Source: Lepidodermella squamata | Taxonomy: Eukaryota; Gastrotricha | Length of the DNA stretch: 64,000 nucleotides | Direction: 5' to 3' | NCBI GenBank assembly: GCA_047495785.1 | Contig: JBLDXI010000001.1 | Coordinates: 4,712,001 to 4,776,000 of the forward strand | Shown here: one piece after another, positions 19,116 through 30,528 of the stretch | How positions within the stretch are numbered: the first letter of the stretch is position 1 | Layout of the letters: the number at the start of each line of letters is the position of its first letter | Position numbers and translations under genes: made by a program | The notes under the pieces: model-generated | Seen by the model: the letters and a program-made list of their open reading frames with translations, nothing else | What the model was told of the DNA's origin: nothing | The model's database searches: none

Positions 19116-19450
19116 ATTCCTATTCCTATTCCTATTCCTATTCCTATTCCTATTCCTATTCCTATTCCTATTCCTATTCCTATTCCTATTCCTATTCCTA
19201 TTCCTATTCCTATTCCTATTCCTATTCCTATTCCTATTCCTATTCCTATTCCTATTCCTATTCCTATTCCTATTCCTATTCCTATTCCTATTCCTATTCC
19301 TATTCCTATTCCTATTCCTATTCCTATTCCTATTCCTATTCCTATTCCTATTCCTATTCCTATTCCTATTCCTATTCCTATTCCTATTCCTATTCCTATT
19401 CCTATTCCTATTCCTATTCCTATACCTATTCCTATTCCTATTCCTATTCC
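19116..19450 (+). repeat. (TTCCTA)n hexanucleotide array
   Basis: About 56 copies of a six-base unit TTCCTA run without indels, with one substitution near 19425 (CCTATA). A few imperfect copies precede it from about 19091. The long Leu-Phe open frame across it is a by-product of a six-base period. It is not the canonical arthropod TTAGG telomere unit. The same unit occurs in reverse orientation at 23612-23799. Confidence 0.97.
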
Positions 19451-19781
19451 TTCAATTTTTCAAGCTATTTTTCAAATTTTTAGACTAGCTGAGAAACTAA
19501 TGCTATCAAAAGCGCAGAGTTTCCTACTAATTTTGTTATTTACTCTAATTTTATTGAACCAGACGCGAATTTCCTGTGCTAATCGTGTAATACAAAAATA
19601 ATTTTTGTCCATAGGATTAACTAGTTGATGCATTTATCTAATTTTTACAATTTCCACCCCGCACCAACTCATCGCAGCAATTCATCAGGACAAGTCTGTA
19701 TAAAACGCCATCATTAATAGCCTGCTAAAATAGATGATCGCCGTTGGACCGAGCGGCCGACTGACATCGTAATCGCCGAGT

Positions 19782-22337
19782 ATGGAAATTTCCTCATTTC
19801 CATTGTCAGCAATCGTCGGCATTTTTTGGCTCAATTTACTGCTGTTCGACATTACGCACGCTTACATTCACTGTTAGTCGTTTTTTTTGCAGCGGCGGCG
19901 ACTTATTTCGTGCAATTTTTTTTCTTCCATTTAGGCGATGACAATTGCGCGGTTTCCGGGTCGTTTTGCGTCCTAGACGACCCGGCTGCCTTCTCGGTCT
20001 GCCGCAACGGCATACGGCTCAATACTTGGCGATGCAGTAAGTCTTCTAACCTTTCACTGTAGGAAACATATTCACCTTTAAAATGTTAATCGGTCCCGAG
20101 ACCCAAAAATATTGTTCTAGTAGGGTGGTTGCAAGCTCGACGATGACGCTTGAAGTAGAAATCAAATGAAATATTGAGCTTTGAACTAATAATTTTGGGG
20201 TTCCAACTGAATTTTCGGATATCGACCGTTTTTTATCGATATTGATGACCTGGGATTTTTATTTTAGATTTTTGTTACCTTCAGATAGTGTGTAGAAGGT
20301 TTCAATTTTGGCTCTCTGAACTGCTCTCTTTGTAAAATCGTAATCGAAATCGATATCGGCTCTACAGGCTGAAGTATAATTCGAAAGCTGAACGCCGATA
20401 GTTCAAAATACTCGTAATATTAAGGTCTATCAGTTGGGCTTGATACTGAAAGTTGGGAAGATGAAACTGGGAAACCATAACATTTCGGGGGAAAATGGAA
20501 CCTGCGCTATATTCTCAAGTTGAGTGCTGTATCAAATTAATTACCGGAGCTTAGAAGCACATCTGAAGGCTTGTTCTGCTTTGAAGGTTAACAGGATAAC
20601 GAAAAAACAGGATATCCGAAAAAATTATAGTGAAATCGAAAACGAGCGGTCTTGGATTTTCGCGGAATTTCACACAATATTGTATCGAATTCAAAAGCGA
20701 CTGAAATCATTTTCAATTGATTTTCAAGGTCTTAAATGTGCAGTGTTACATTCAAAAGGCCAAAATTATCCGAAAAATACAGATTCAAAATTCGGAGTGC
20801 CTAATTATTTTTAAATTATTTCGAATTTTCCCGCAGGTTCCGGTTTTGTGTGGGATGCAAGTCAGAACGCGTGCAACTGGCGGAGTCGCGTGCCCGAGAA
20901 CCAGTGCCAGTGCAACCCAGTGCCGAGCGGAGACGCGCAACTGTCGTCGGACCCCGCCGCAGGTGACACGAGTGCTCAATCGTCACGCGACGACATGACG
21001 GCGGAGGACGACGGCGGCACGAGCAGCAGCAGCACCGAGGTGCGGCTCGACGGCACGCGGGGCTATGGCGCCGTCCTGGCGACAGCTGCGCGGACGAGCA
21101 CCCCGGCGCCACGTAAAACTACAGGATCTTTCTGCTGCTTCAGAGTAAGTCACAAGTTCGAATTTTTAGCAAAATCGAGGGTCAAAAATTTGAATAATTT
21201 CGCCACCAATTTTTCATGTCCATCTTAGTGAGGGCAAAGGCAATATAAAAGAACGCCATTCATCCGCAATTTTACAGAAAAATTAGAAATATACCGCTAC
21301 AACCTCGCAAAAACCCGACGGAACCTGGTTCGGTAATTATCGAGATTTTACCGAGTCACTCCGATTTTTCTATTTACCTTTTGAAACTGTTTATACTTGG
21401 ATACCAGGATCATTTTCTGGTAATTCAAAATCAATTTTGAAATCAATTGATAAATTGGAATAATATTAAAAAAATGCGAAATTGATGGAAAAATTAACCC
21501 AATTTAGTGTTAGGATGCACTCAATCCAGAGGTTGTAATTTTCAGGAAAAAGGCGACTACACGGACAGTGAGGTAATTCCTTCAAGTTCTGCCACTTCAA
21601 CAGCCTCTCCGCTTCAACTTTTTATATTATTTTCTATTTTTCATAATATTGTTTCATTTTTAAAAATGAAAAACCCTCAAAACTCTCAATCTTCACATTT
21701 GAAATTTTGTTTCTAAATCAATATGATTTGAAAAATGTATGAAAATGCCAACATCACGAATTTATTTGGCAAGGTATTCTAAAAAATTCTTATCTTTCTT
21801 TCTCAGGTATAGTTTGGGTAAATTTTTAATTTTTTCACTGTTTTTTTCAAGAAGCTTGTGAAATTTCAAATTACCATAATTTTCTGTGTTTCAATTCGAA
21901 AATTGCAGACAGTGGAGCAGCCAATGTTCAGCAACAGCGCTAACAAGGACGAGTTGATAAGCGACAACGACGTCGAGCGGATTCTGGGTGGGCGGCGGGC
22001 GCCGTTGCGGCTGCGCAACCACGCCGCCTCGCTCAACCGCTGCTCATCCTCCCTGCTCGTTGTAGCCACCCTGCCCGCGCTCGTGTGCTTACTGCTTCAA
22101 CTGCTTAACAACGCCACTAGTCACGCTAGCGTAACACAGCCTCATGTAAATGTTATCCAAGACGCTACTACTACCTGTAAAAATAACAACGACAACAATT
22201 CCAATGATTATTATTATTATTTATCCTTGCATCGCCTGCCAAGATTGTTGGACATAAATGCTGTGAGACATTATTTCAATCGCTTCAATAATAACGATAA
22301 TCAGCTATCAGCCTTCAGCCGGCATGTCGATCGATGA
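19782..22337 (+). CDS. chitin-binding (CBM14) protein with C-terminal hydrophobic segment, paralogue 1
   Basis: Five exons, 19782-19872, 19935-20036, 20837-21144, 21546-21572 and 21909-22337, join to 318 residues. Exon 1 is a signal peptide (MEISSFPLSAIVGIFWLNLL). The second and third exons form a type-2 chitin-binding module: CDDNCAVSGSFCVLDDPAAF, VCRNGIRL, then GFVWDASQNACNW and NQCQC. A Ser/Thr/Asp-rich stalk follows, then a 27-base exon (EKGDYTDSE), then QPMFSNSA. A hydrophobic segment (SLLVVATLPALVCLLLQLL) probably crosses or anchors in the membrane. A polar tail of about 70 residues rich in Asn and Tyr follows it. The domain layout and exon 2 length (102 bases) match the gene at 25115. 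It is probably an extracellular protein tethered to the cell surface that grips chitin; that role is inferred. Confidence 0.78.
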
Positions 22338-23001
22338 TACTTATATACAGCAATAATTCATTTAATTTATGTTTCAATGTTATAATGCACCTTTTTTGTT
22401 ATTACGATGACCCGATTATTTTGCTTAAAATCAGTCCCGATCAGCTCATTTGCCGAAAAACTCGACAACATTTGATTGATTGATGGTATCTCCTATTAAT
22501 TCTGGAAATGAGCTTATTAGGGTTGGAAAAATCGCGAAATTTCGAATGACTTCGATTCCCAAATTATAATTTATGGCAAGTCGCATGTACAATAATTAGG
22601 AAACGCTCTGTGTGCTTTTATGTAATATTGTTCTTACCTGATGAATAATATATATTTTTTCTCTTTTGATTTTTGATGCCTGTGAATACGACGAAATTTT
22701 ATTAAAAAAATGGCGAAGATTTATTCGGAGTGAGAAAACCTGGCTTTTTGTGTTTGTTGAATAAGCGCTTCGGAAAATTAACAGCATTACCCTGCTGCTT
22801 CATACCCGCTTTGAACACCTTGCATAGACTGCTGATCGAAAAGAGACCGACTCGAGGACGCCTTTAAAACTAACATATAACGCTAGACTGGGTTCGATAA
22901 TTTGATAATTTCAGGTATTTAATCACTTAACATTGGTATTGAATTCTGTATGTGTTGAAGGACTCCCTTATTCACACAATTTAGAACCTCCTTTTTTTTT
23001 A
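22338..23001. other. intergenic, nothing recognised
   Basis: AT-rich spacer after paralogue 1. No clear AATAAA is seen within 100 bases of the stop. The stretch ends in a T9 run that forms part of the MITE target duplication. Confidence 0.4.
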
Positions 23002-23474
23002 GGGTGTTGCTATTGGCACATAATTATGTGCCTCTTATTGGCTATTGGCACATACATTATGTGCCCCTTAATGGCTATTGGCACATAACGCTAATTTCAA
23101 TTTTCGATGTTTTAGAAAGTCACGCATCGAAATGTTCCACGAGTATTGATATTAGGGTTTTCGTCAACCGGGAATCGAATGGCGATATCGAAATTGCAGT
23201 CATGGGCCCGCAAATCGGGGTATCCGTCATCCAATGGGTAGCCCAAGTAGAGTATCTGAAGTCTATCGCATAGTTACGTGAAATCCGACGATTCCAGTGA
23301 ATTCGCCGCCCCTAGATTGCTAATGCAAGGTTGAAATGCTGGTATCTGGGAATTGAACTCCCGAAAAAAGCAGTTAAATGAAAAATGTTATGTGCCAATA
23401 GCCATTAAGGGGCACATAATGTATGTGCCAATAGCCAATAAGAGGCACATAATTATGTGCCAATAGCCACACCG
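23002..23474. mobile_element. MITE with 88-bp terminal inverted repeats (Mutator-like)
   Basis: The ends 23002-23089 and 23387-23474 are inverted repeats with only a couple of mismatches. Each end contains three GCTATTGGCACATA units, and between them lie the perfect 18-base palindrome GGCACATAATTATGTGCC and a near-palindromic variant. The 473-base element is flanked by TTTTTTTTA at 22993-23001 and 23475-23483. A 9-base duplication is typical of Mutator-like elements, but a T run is weak evidence. No transposase is encoded; the frame at 23004-23273 has no recognisable domain. Confidence 0.85.
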
Positions 23475-23611
23475 TTTTTTTTATAGTAACCGCGTATCAT
23501 TGTGCCAGCAGTGGAGGTGAGACTTTGGTGGGTTAGAGTGGGGGAACGATATATATTTGGAATGGGATAGTATTATAAATTATAATATTAGATAGGGGCA
23601 GAGGAAAGGAA

Positions 23612-23799
23612 AGGAATAATAGGAATAGGAATAGGAATAGGAATAGGAATAGGAATAGGAATAGGAATAGGAATAGGAATAGGAATAGGAATAGGAATAG
23701 GAATAGGAATAGGAATAGGAATAGGAATAGGATAGGAATAGGAATAGGAATAGGAATAGGAATAGGAATAGGATAGGAATAGGAATAGGAATAGGAATA
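23612..23799 (-). repeat. (TTCCTA)n array in reverse orientation
   Basis: On the plus strand this reads (GGAATA)n, about 31 units, with two places where a unit has lost one base (GGATA). It is the same hexanucleotide as 19116-19450 on the opposite strand. Confidence 0.96.
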
Positions 23800-25114
23800 C
23801 GTTTAGGGATGAGATTCGTTAGAAATAGGAGTAAGAACGAGTTATGGTGAATAACCTCTGCCTTTTCTTTACCGAACATATATCGGTAAGTTCAATAGAT
23901 GATTTCAGTGATTTCTATGGATCCTTACAGTTTTCCTTTATACCTCTGACGTATGACGTATCTGAAGCTGCCCTCCTTCATATAGATACCTATCCAATTT
24001 AAAATTTACATCGTCTCCTTTCAGGCCAAAGATGAAGCCAATAGTTTTATTCCTATCAATAACAAGTCACGAGAAATAGTATACTTATTGTGCAAAATTT
24101 AATCAAACAACATTTCACTTCGTCTCAAATTGGGTTTCGATCGATTTTGGCCCACTTTTTTCATACACTACGAGAGCCGCTCGCAGTGACAAGAGAAAAA
24201 AATGACCGGAATTGCGGCTTGTTGATATGTAATACATATTATAGCATGAGCAGTAGAATTGCACTGCGCAATATCAGCGGTCATTTTCACAATATTGCCA
24301 CCACAATACACATTGCGAATATTTTCTACATTTTTTATATAACCGCGAGCAATTTTCATTTTTTCGACGTAGTAAATTTTTATTAATTTTTTCTGTAATA
24401 TTTAACAATAATTTATTACTTCCTGGTTTTGCAATCGATTTTCTGAGAGCACTTGAAATTATTCAATAAAATTTACTTCAATCTCGCACATCAGGTGAGG
24501 ATGGCACATATTTTTTCGTAAATATTATCGCACATTTTCAACAGCTAATTATTTGATTTCCCAAATTACGGCTCGAGCTCCCAATTGAGACGCAAATGTG
24601 AGAATCAAGGCACACTACTTAGGCCTAATTGACTCTCATCGTTCTCGATTTTTTTATATTATACCTTCCCAAAAAAAACCAAGCGATGAGTGCTTCAGAT
24701 GTTTAATCTAGGTTATATATTTGTCGCCAACAAAAAAATTCAAATAAAATTTAGCGCACTGCCATATTTTCGCGCATAATTTGGCGCGCGTGTAATAAAG
24801 AATTTTTTCTGCGCCTGTATATATAATAATAATAATTTGAATTTTTATTGCGCGCTACTCTCGGCGAGGACTATCATAAAGACAGTCATCTATCATCCAT
24901 ACATACAGCCGATTTACTTCTTATTGTTTTTCGCACTTCGCATGATGTTGTAGCCTGGCAAATATTTTCTGCTTTTTATATAGGCGAAAAATGTCTTAGT
25001 AGCAAGTGTTTTATCAACTTTTTTTATTCTGAAAATGCGACCGGCCTAGTCGTGATGGCATCAACGTCGAAGCGGCACCCCCGTCGAGCTGCCGCCTGCT
25101 AGCCGTCGATGATA
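23800..25114. other. intergenic upstream region of paralogue 2
   Basis: AT-rich, with no domain-bearing frame. It ends just before the ATG at 25115. Confidence 0.45.
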
Positions 25115-28100
25115 ATGCCGCAGAGTTATTTCAAGCTTTGTTCAACTATCTACTACCTGCTAGGCGTCGTTTACTTGTCAAGCAGTTTCGCGCGAGCTTA
25201 CACGTTTTGTAAGTCTCAAGTTTTTTATTATTGATTTTGTTGACGGTTTTGTTAAATAATTATTGATTTTTTTCCTTTTTCAAGGTGACCAGAATTGCAA
25301 AAAGGCGGGCAGCTTTTGCGTGCTCGACGACCCGACCGCCTTCTCCGTGTGCCGGCACGGCATTCGACTGGGCACTTGGCACTGTTGTGAGTCAATTTAT
25401 TAATTTTATCCAACTGCTGAGTAATTTTGGCCAATTTTTCTGGAAAATTTAAACAATTGAAGAAGTATTTGAAAAATCAGGTTCTAACCGCTGAAATTGA
25501 GGTCTTAAGTTGAGCGCTTCAGCTGTTCCAGCGTAGACAATGTTCCAGCTCTTATTTTGTTAAGATTTCTTGCGATCGTCCTGTTTTGATCGATAATAAT
25601 GTCGATAGGTACCTTCAGTTACGAATATAATTTTCAATTTTGGCTTCCTTGACCTCAGATATTATCGGAAAAATCACCGATTTGCAGAATCAATACTGAA
25701 AATCGACATCGGCTCTTGAAGCTGATAAGCATACCTATAGCACAAAATAGTAATTTTTTAATTTGATAGCCTTGATTATTGTTCTGGAACACTTAATTAG
25801 CATTGAATCATTATAGATCGCATGGGGACATTTTGGGAGAGCCCTAAAATACAAAATACCGTACCTTTCGAATAGGGCTATTTCAATTTTGGGACACCGT
25901 TTCCTGATTGTTTCCCAGCGAGTCTGTGGACTTGGGTCGCTGGGTCGAGCATTGGGAAATAATAAATGGCATGGCTTTTAACTCTGGGAGAATGCTAGCC
26001 TAATATACGCGATGACCTATTTGATACCTATTTGAGTTCTATTGACTCCAAATTAATATGTCTTGGTTATCAAAACACAAAATTCGACCTTGAACTGAAA
26101 ATTAACGTCTAAATAAAGGAAGAGTTGGAACCTTTTAGGTTACATCCTGGTGTACGCATATGTCGGGTAATGATCATTTTGCAGCATTCCTACGTTTCCA
26201 AAAGCATTCATTTGGAAGGGAAGCCCGGTGGTTACCGATTCGTTAACTTTCGGTGGGTTTCCTAAATTCGCGGGATCTTCTATTCTCAAATCGCTTAGCC
26301 GAGACGGATGGAAAATAGTTCTTAAACTCTTATGGGTTCTGCCCTTTATTTCAGTCCTGACTTGTAATTCGGTATTTACGGTTGATTGTAAATAAGTGTT
26401 ATTGCGATACACGGATGGTACAACTTCCATGTTCTCCCCATGACAGAATAACAAGTTGCTCTTTTATGTTCGTTGCAGCTTCCGGCTTTCTTTGGGACGT
26501 ATCAAAAAACGCATGTAACTGGCCAATGTACACGCCCGATCCGCAGTGCCCCTGCTCAAACCCGCTGACCGGCAACGCGAGCATCATCGCCCCAAGACCA
26601 CAGTCAGCCAACCGCAACGCAACTCGGAATAAAACGCAGCAAAGCAAACCGCAGAAGCAACCTGGCGTGGTCGTTGTTCCAATCGCGCCGACAGAACGGC
26701 CCACGACGAACCGAAATCGCTTGGCAAAGCCGAAACCAACCACGCCGAGCAGTTTTAAGAACAAGTTCATGAACACGGTGGATTACAACGACATGAGCGA
26801 AGGTGCTGGATCTGCGGAACTTGCCGACGATGAGTCGATAGCTGCTTTCGAGGACGGCGACGATGACGATGATGGCGATGACATTTACGAGTCGCAGCGG
26901 GTTACGATTATTCAGACTCGGGCGCCGCCACGACAGAATGTGAAGCCTGCCCTTGTGCCGACTGTTATGGTGACTACAGCGGCGTACGTCGACGATGGCT
27001 ACGTCGAGGAGGGCAGGGTGAATACGTATAGCTACAAGTCGAAGAAGGCACCGCTGCCTGGCACAAAACTGCCAACGACTACGCCGAATCGGCGGCCTTA
27101 CCAGGTGAGTTCATTCGCGAGAATGCAATCTACAACTTGGTAGTCTTCAGTCGAATGGGCGTTAACTGATGACTCCAACTTATCATAAACCAAAATTCTT
27201 CCTTGTCGAACTTTCCTCGAAGAACCGAGCTGCGTTGGCACAAGAAAAATTCCCCCCTCCATGTCAAATGCTACTGTTCCGGAAAGCCAAACTGAAGTTC
27301 CACACTACGCTTACTCAGTGTACGAAGTAGGCGCGTGAGGGGGAGGGGATTACGGGGGGTACCGAACCCCAGCTCGAGAGGTCAAGACAAAGAAACCCGA
27401 TAAAAACACCGATATACTCGGAATCGAAAATACAACCCCCTCTTCGCCTCCCCCACCTCGAGGATCCTATTTCCTTCTCTGATTAAGTGCTTCGGCTATT
27501 ACTATAGGACATTTCAAAGCCATACCCATCCCAAATCTCTCGAACGCTAAATTTGTAACACTAGAATCACAATTTTGTGGCTCCAAGAAAGTTCCGAGTC
27601 AATAAACTTCAGATGAGCGTGCGATAGCTTATTGAGTTCTATTCAAGCTTCAATTCTCAACTAGTGGCTAGATCTGAGTTTTCTAAACCGCGCAGAAATT
27701 ATTCATTCCGTGTGGAACTTCGAAAACTTGGATTACTGTAAGGAATAATGCTTGACCAGATTTGGCAGAACTCCAAGAGTGTTAGCTCTCTGCTAAACTT
27801 TTTTAATTGGAAACTTGCGATGGCTAAAAATCCATAAGGATGCTATCCCTGATCTGGCGCAATTCATGGCTTCAAGTTTAGGGGTTTCAATCCGATCATC
27901 CTTATGTAAATCTAACTTTGATTGTGTCTGCATTCATTTCAGCAGCCAACCTTCAGCAACAGCAACACCGGCGCCAGCGATACGGACGAACCGCCGCGAG
28001 GGAACGCATACAGCGGGCCGCGTTCTCGACAAGGCGGCTTTTTCGGAACCGAAGAGGACGAACCGCCTCGGAACTACCGCAAGAAAGCAGGCTCGGGTGC

Positions 28101-28212
28101 TGCCGGCCTGCACCTGCCGACCTCACGAACTGCTCTCAACCTGCTCGCCGCCTTTACTATAGCTTTTTTACTTACCAGTCATCTCACCGTCCAGTTACAG
28201 TCATCTTTGTAA
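25115..28212 (+). CDS. chitin-binding (CBM14) protein with C-terminal hydrophobic tail, paralogue 2
   Basis: Four exons, 25115-25208, 25285-25386, 26479-27104 and 27943-28212, join to 363 residues. The signal peptide ends near SSSFARA. The chitin-binding module reads CDQNCKKAGSFCVLDDPTAF, VCRHGIRL, then GFLWDVSKNACNW and PQCPC, very close to paralogue 1. A long disordered stalk follows. It is rich in Asn, Gln, Lys, Thr and Pro, then has an acidic run (EDGDDDDDGDD), and ends with QPTFSNSN, which parallels QPMFSNSA of paralogue 1. The C-terminus is a hydrophobic stretch (LLAAFTIAFLLTSHLTV) only a few residues from the end. That fits a GPI signal or a tail anchor. Exon 2 is 102 bases, as in paralogue 1, and the phase-1 introns are conserved, so the two arose by tandem duplication. 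Confidence 0.8.
26140..26454 (-). CDS. possible nested open frame in an intron of paralogue 2
   Basis: A 104-codon minus-strand frame opens at the ATG at 26454 (or the internal ATG at 26430) and lies entirely within the second intron of the chitin-binding gene. Its composition is balanced and protein-like (for example GRTHKSLRTIFHPSRLSDLR and NPPKVNESVTTGLPF), unlike the skewed frames found elsewhere in this AT-rich DNA. No signal peptide or known domain is visible. It may be one exon of an intron-nested gene or chance. Confidence 0.3.
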   Translation of the reverse strand: MLFCHGENMEVVPSVYRNNTYLQSTVNTELQVRTEIKGRTHKSLRTIFHPSRLSDLRIEDPANLGNPPKVNESVTTGLPFQMNAFGNVGMLQNDHYPTYAYTRM

Positions 28213-29066
28213 GCACAAATACTTGTCGGAATGTGTAATTTATTTATATTTTTTCATGAAAATTATAGACATTATAGAATTTACGTAATTTAATAATCTA
28301 CGCGAATTTTTTTGAATGACTGATGACAGAATAAAATTGAAATAAAATATGGAGTAATTCAGGGTAGTGTTTGGTATATCGCATTGAAAAATGTATCAGA
28401 ATCAATTTTTGTCCCGTCAGGGGATCAAACGTGTACAGCTTTCTTTCGCCGTGGTACGATGAGCTATTCCGGCAATCTTTTCCTTGCCGGACAGAAGATA
28501 GCAGAAGTTGCGAATATATATATATTTCAGCAGAGATGTGCTGTGGCTGAGTCGAACATGTGCTGGGACCACTGGAAAACCCGGAAAATGCAAATTCAAG
28601 ACATTTAGGAAGGTTCGCAGTACTTACGGTATGCATCCTGACCTTAACTATTCAGGAATTAAAAAAAACTAAGCAGATAGTTAGGTAATTTCGGAAGGTA
28701 ATTTGACTTTTCCTGCCAACTTTCAGGCTCTGTTGATAGTTTACAGTATCGTTGACGTGATAGTTGTAGAAATCATAAAATTAGTTCTCTATCAATATAC
28801 TATAGAAGATTGTAGTAGTAACTTATTTCTGTGGACATTTGGCAAACATAAATGCACAACATGGCAAGTTGCGCGAATTCTATTCAACCCGGGTAAATAC
28901 CGAGAAAATCAATGTATTTGGCTAGACTACAGCGCAAAAATTGATAATTCCAATAATCAACAGGCATTTCTCGAGGAAAAGACTAAGAACATTCCCCGGA
29001 AAGCTTGAGATGAAAAGTCAACGTGAAGAAATCAAATTTACTTTATTGCATTCTGATCACATGTTT
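28213..29066. other. intergenic, nothing recognised
   Basis: Spacer between the convergent chitin-binding paralogue 2 and the first 157-residue gene. Frames at 28298-28636 (minus) and 28384-28608 (plus) overlap each other and show no domain. Confidence 0.4.
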
Positions 29067-29540
29067 TCAAGCTGCAAATGACAATGTTTTAGATAGGTAG
29101 ACTAGTCCAGTAATGAAAACAACAGCCTGCAGACCAGCAGGCACGTAGCCGTTCTGATGCCGTATCACCAAGTTGTGCCGATGCCCAAGTACGAACTCAT
29201 TGAAAATGCCTCGCATCAGCCAAGCGTCCAGCAGAACATTGACAAAGCAAATCCAGAACTTGTCCATGCCAGTACCCATGCATAGAGCTGCTATAAGGAT
29301 AGCACCTCGAAATCCCATGAATGTTCGAATCGTTTTATTCCATGCGAGGCTGACTTCGCGAATTTTCGGATCTTCCCATGCCTCTTTGGTTAACTTTACA
29401 CTGGCTGGGTGTTCAATCGATACTACGTAGACCAAGACTCGAAAAGCTGTGACTGCGAAGACAATCTGAAGGTACAGCTGGGACCAGCCATCGTCAGTGA
29501 ACACAACGTTCTCCAAAGCAGAAGTTATCTGGTCAAACAT
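29067..29540 (-). CDS. unrecognised 157-residue membrane protein, family member A
   Basis: A single-exon frame of 157 codons from the ATG at 29540. Four hydrophobic segments are visible at about residues 20-42, 73-92, 94-113 and 135-155, with no cleavable signal peptide. Between segments 1 and 2 lies a polar stretch with AWEDPKIREVSLAW. HRHNLVIRHQNG precedes the last segment, and the C-terminus is KTLSFAA. It forms a tandem family with 30529 and 32549, all exactly 157 residues without indels. By eye it is about two-thirds identical to B. I know no family with these motifs, so function is not assigned. A TATA box lies 58 bases upstream, and a likely acceptor (TTATTCTTAG) just before the ATG suggests an untranslated first exon. 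Confidence 0.8.
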   Translation of the reverse strand: MFDQITSALENVVFTDDGWSQLYLQIVFAVTAFRVLVYVVSIEHPASVKLTKEAWEDPKIREVSLAWNKTIRTFMGFRGAILIAALCMGTGMDKFWICFVNVLLDAWLMRGIFNEFVLGHRHNLVIRHQNGYVPAGLQAVVFITGLVYLSKTLSFAA

Positions 29541-29597
29541 GTTGGCTAAGAATAATAAGAAAGGAAATTGTAGCTAATGCGTTTACATATCCTGCCT

Positions 29598-29604
29598 TTT
29601 TATA
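29598..29604 (-). promoter_or_regulatory. TATA box of family member A
   Basis: TATAAAA on the minus strand, followed by AGGCAGG, 58 bases before the ATG at 29540. Confidence 0.6.
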
Positions 29605-29611
29605 CCACGAT

Positions 29612-29810
29612 AACTAGCACAAATTCTGTCTGGGCGATAGGAAAAAACTCAAGGCGGAGTTCTGTGGTCAAGATAAGTCGTAATCGTTAAAATGAATGAG
29701 TCTGCCGGTCTTGTATGCTGAATAGCAAATGCGCTGTGAGGTTTGTTTGCTTAGAATGGCAGCAATACTACGTCGCACAAATGTCCTAATCCTCGGCCAT
29801 ATTAATTGTG
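29612..29810 (-). repeat. upstream block shared by family members A and B (A copy)
   Basis: Several stretches match 31087-31265 in the same order: ACAAATTCTGT..GGCGATAGG, AAGATAAGTCGTAATCG, CTGTGAGGTTTGTTTGCTTA, ATACTACGTCGC and ATGTCCTAAT. The duplication therefore took the promoter region along with the gene. Confidence 0.75.
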
Positions 29811-30528
29811 TGGGGTTTTCCAAGCTACTTGTATCTATTCACAATTCACTATTTCGCCATTAGAAAAAGGGGCAATCGGGCACTCCGAGAAAGAAGTATA
29901 CACCAGTAATTATTCACTGCGTGCCAAGTAGTCATTTTTAGGACAAGGAGCCCGTTCCTCTGGATGGTTCTGGAGACACAATCAAGCTATTTAACTTGGC
30001 ATTTACAACTCATGTACTTACTTGCCTGGTCAAAATGAGGATAAAATGCGTTCAGTTCAGTAGGATAAGAAGTTTTAAAGCCCTTATTTCTTCATTCGAT
30101 ACTTCGATACTTTTACACCCACGTGACATGAAAATTCAGCTGGCTTTAAGGCGGTGAAATAAAAAAATGCTTAGATATCGTAAAAAAAACTGCTGACACT
30201 GTTAGCCGAGACTAATAAGTGGCAAGACCGCTGTTAAATTAAGTTCAGTGAGAATATTTTTTCAATTTGAAAGCACATGTTAACATTTAAGAAGCGATTC
30301 GTGAAGTCAGACAAGAGAATACCCGTTTTTAAACTGCTTTACACTATTTACACCACTATTTACACCATGTTAAATGACGCTCTTAGATCAGCGATCAGCT
30401 CGTGATAAGGTCAAGGACTGAAGTTCAATGAACTGGAACAATTGTGTCACACCTGATTTTCATTATATTTTTGGCGCCCTGGACTACTCAAAATTAACAT
30501 GTGCTTTATTCTGATCAATTACATGTTT

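Noticed and set aside
19116-19450. Telomere-like repeat
   Set aside because: TTCCTA/TAGGAA is not a known animal telomere unit and the array is internal between genes.
18919-19488. Long open frame of alternating Leu and Phe
   Set aside because: It is only the translation of the TTCCTA hexanucleotide array, which has no stop in that frame.
23580-23879. Minus-strand Ser-Tyr and Leu-Phe repeat frame
   Set aside because: By-product of the reverse-oriented hexanucleotide array.
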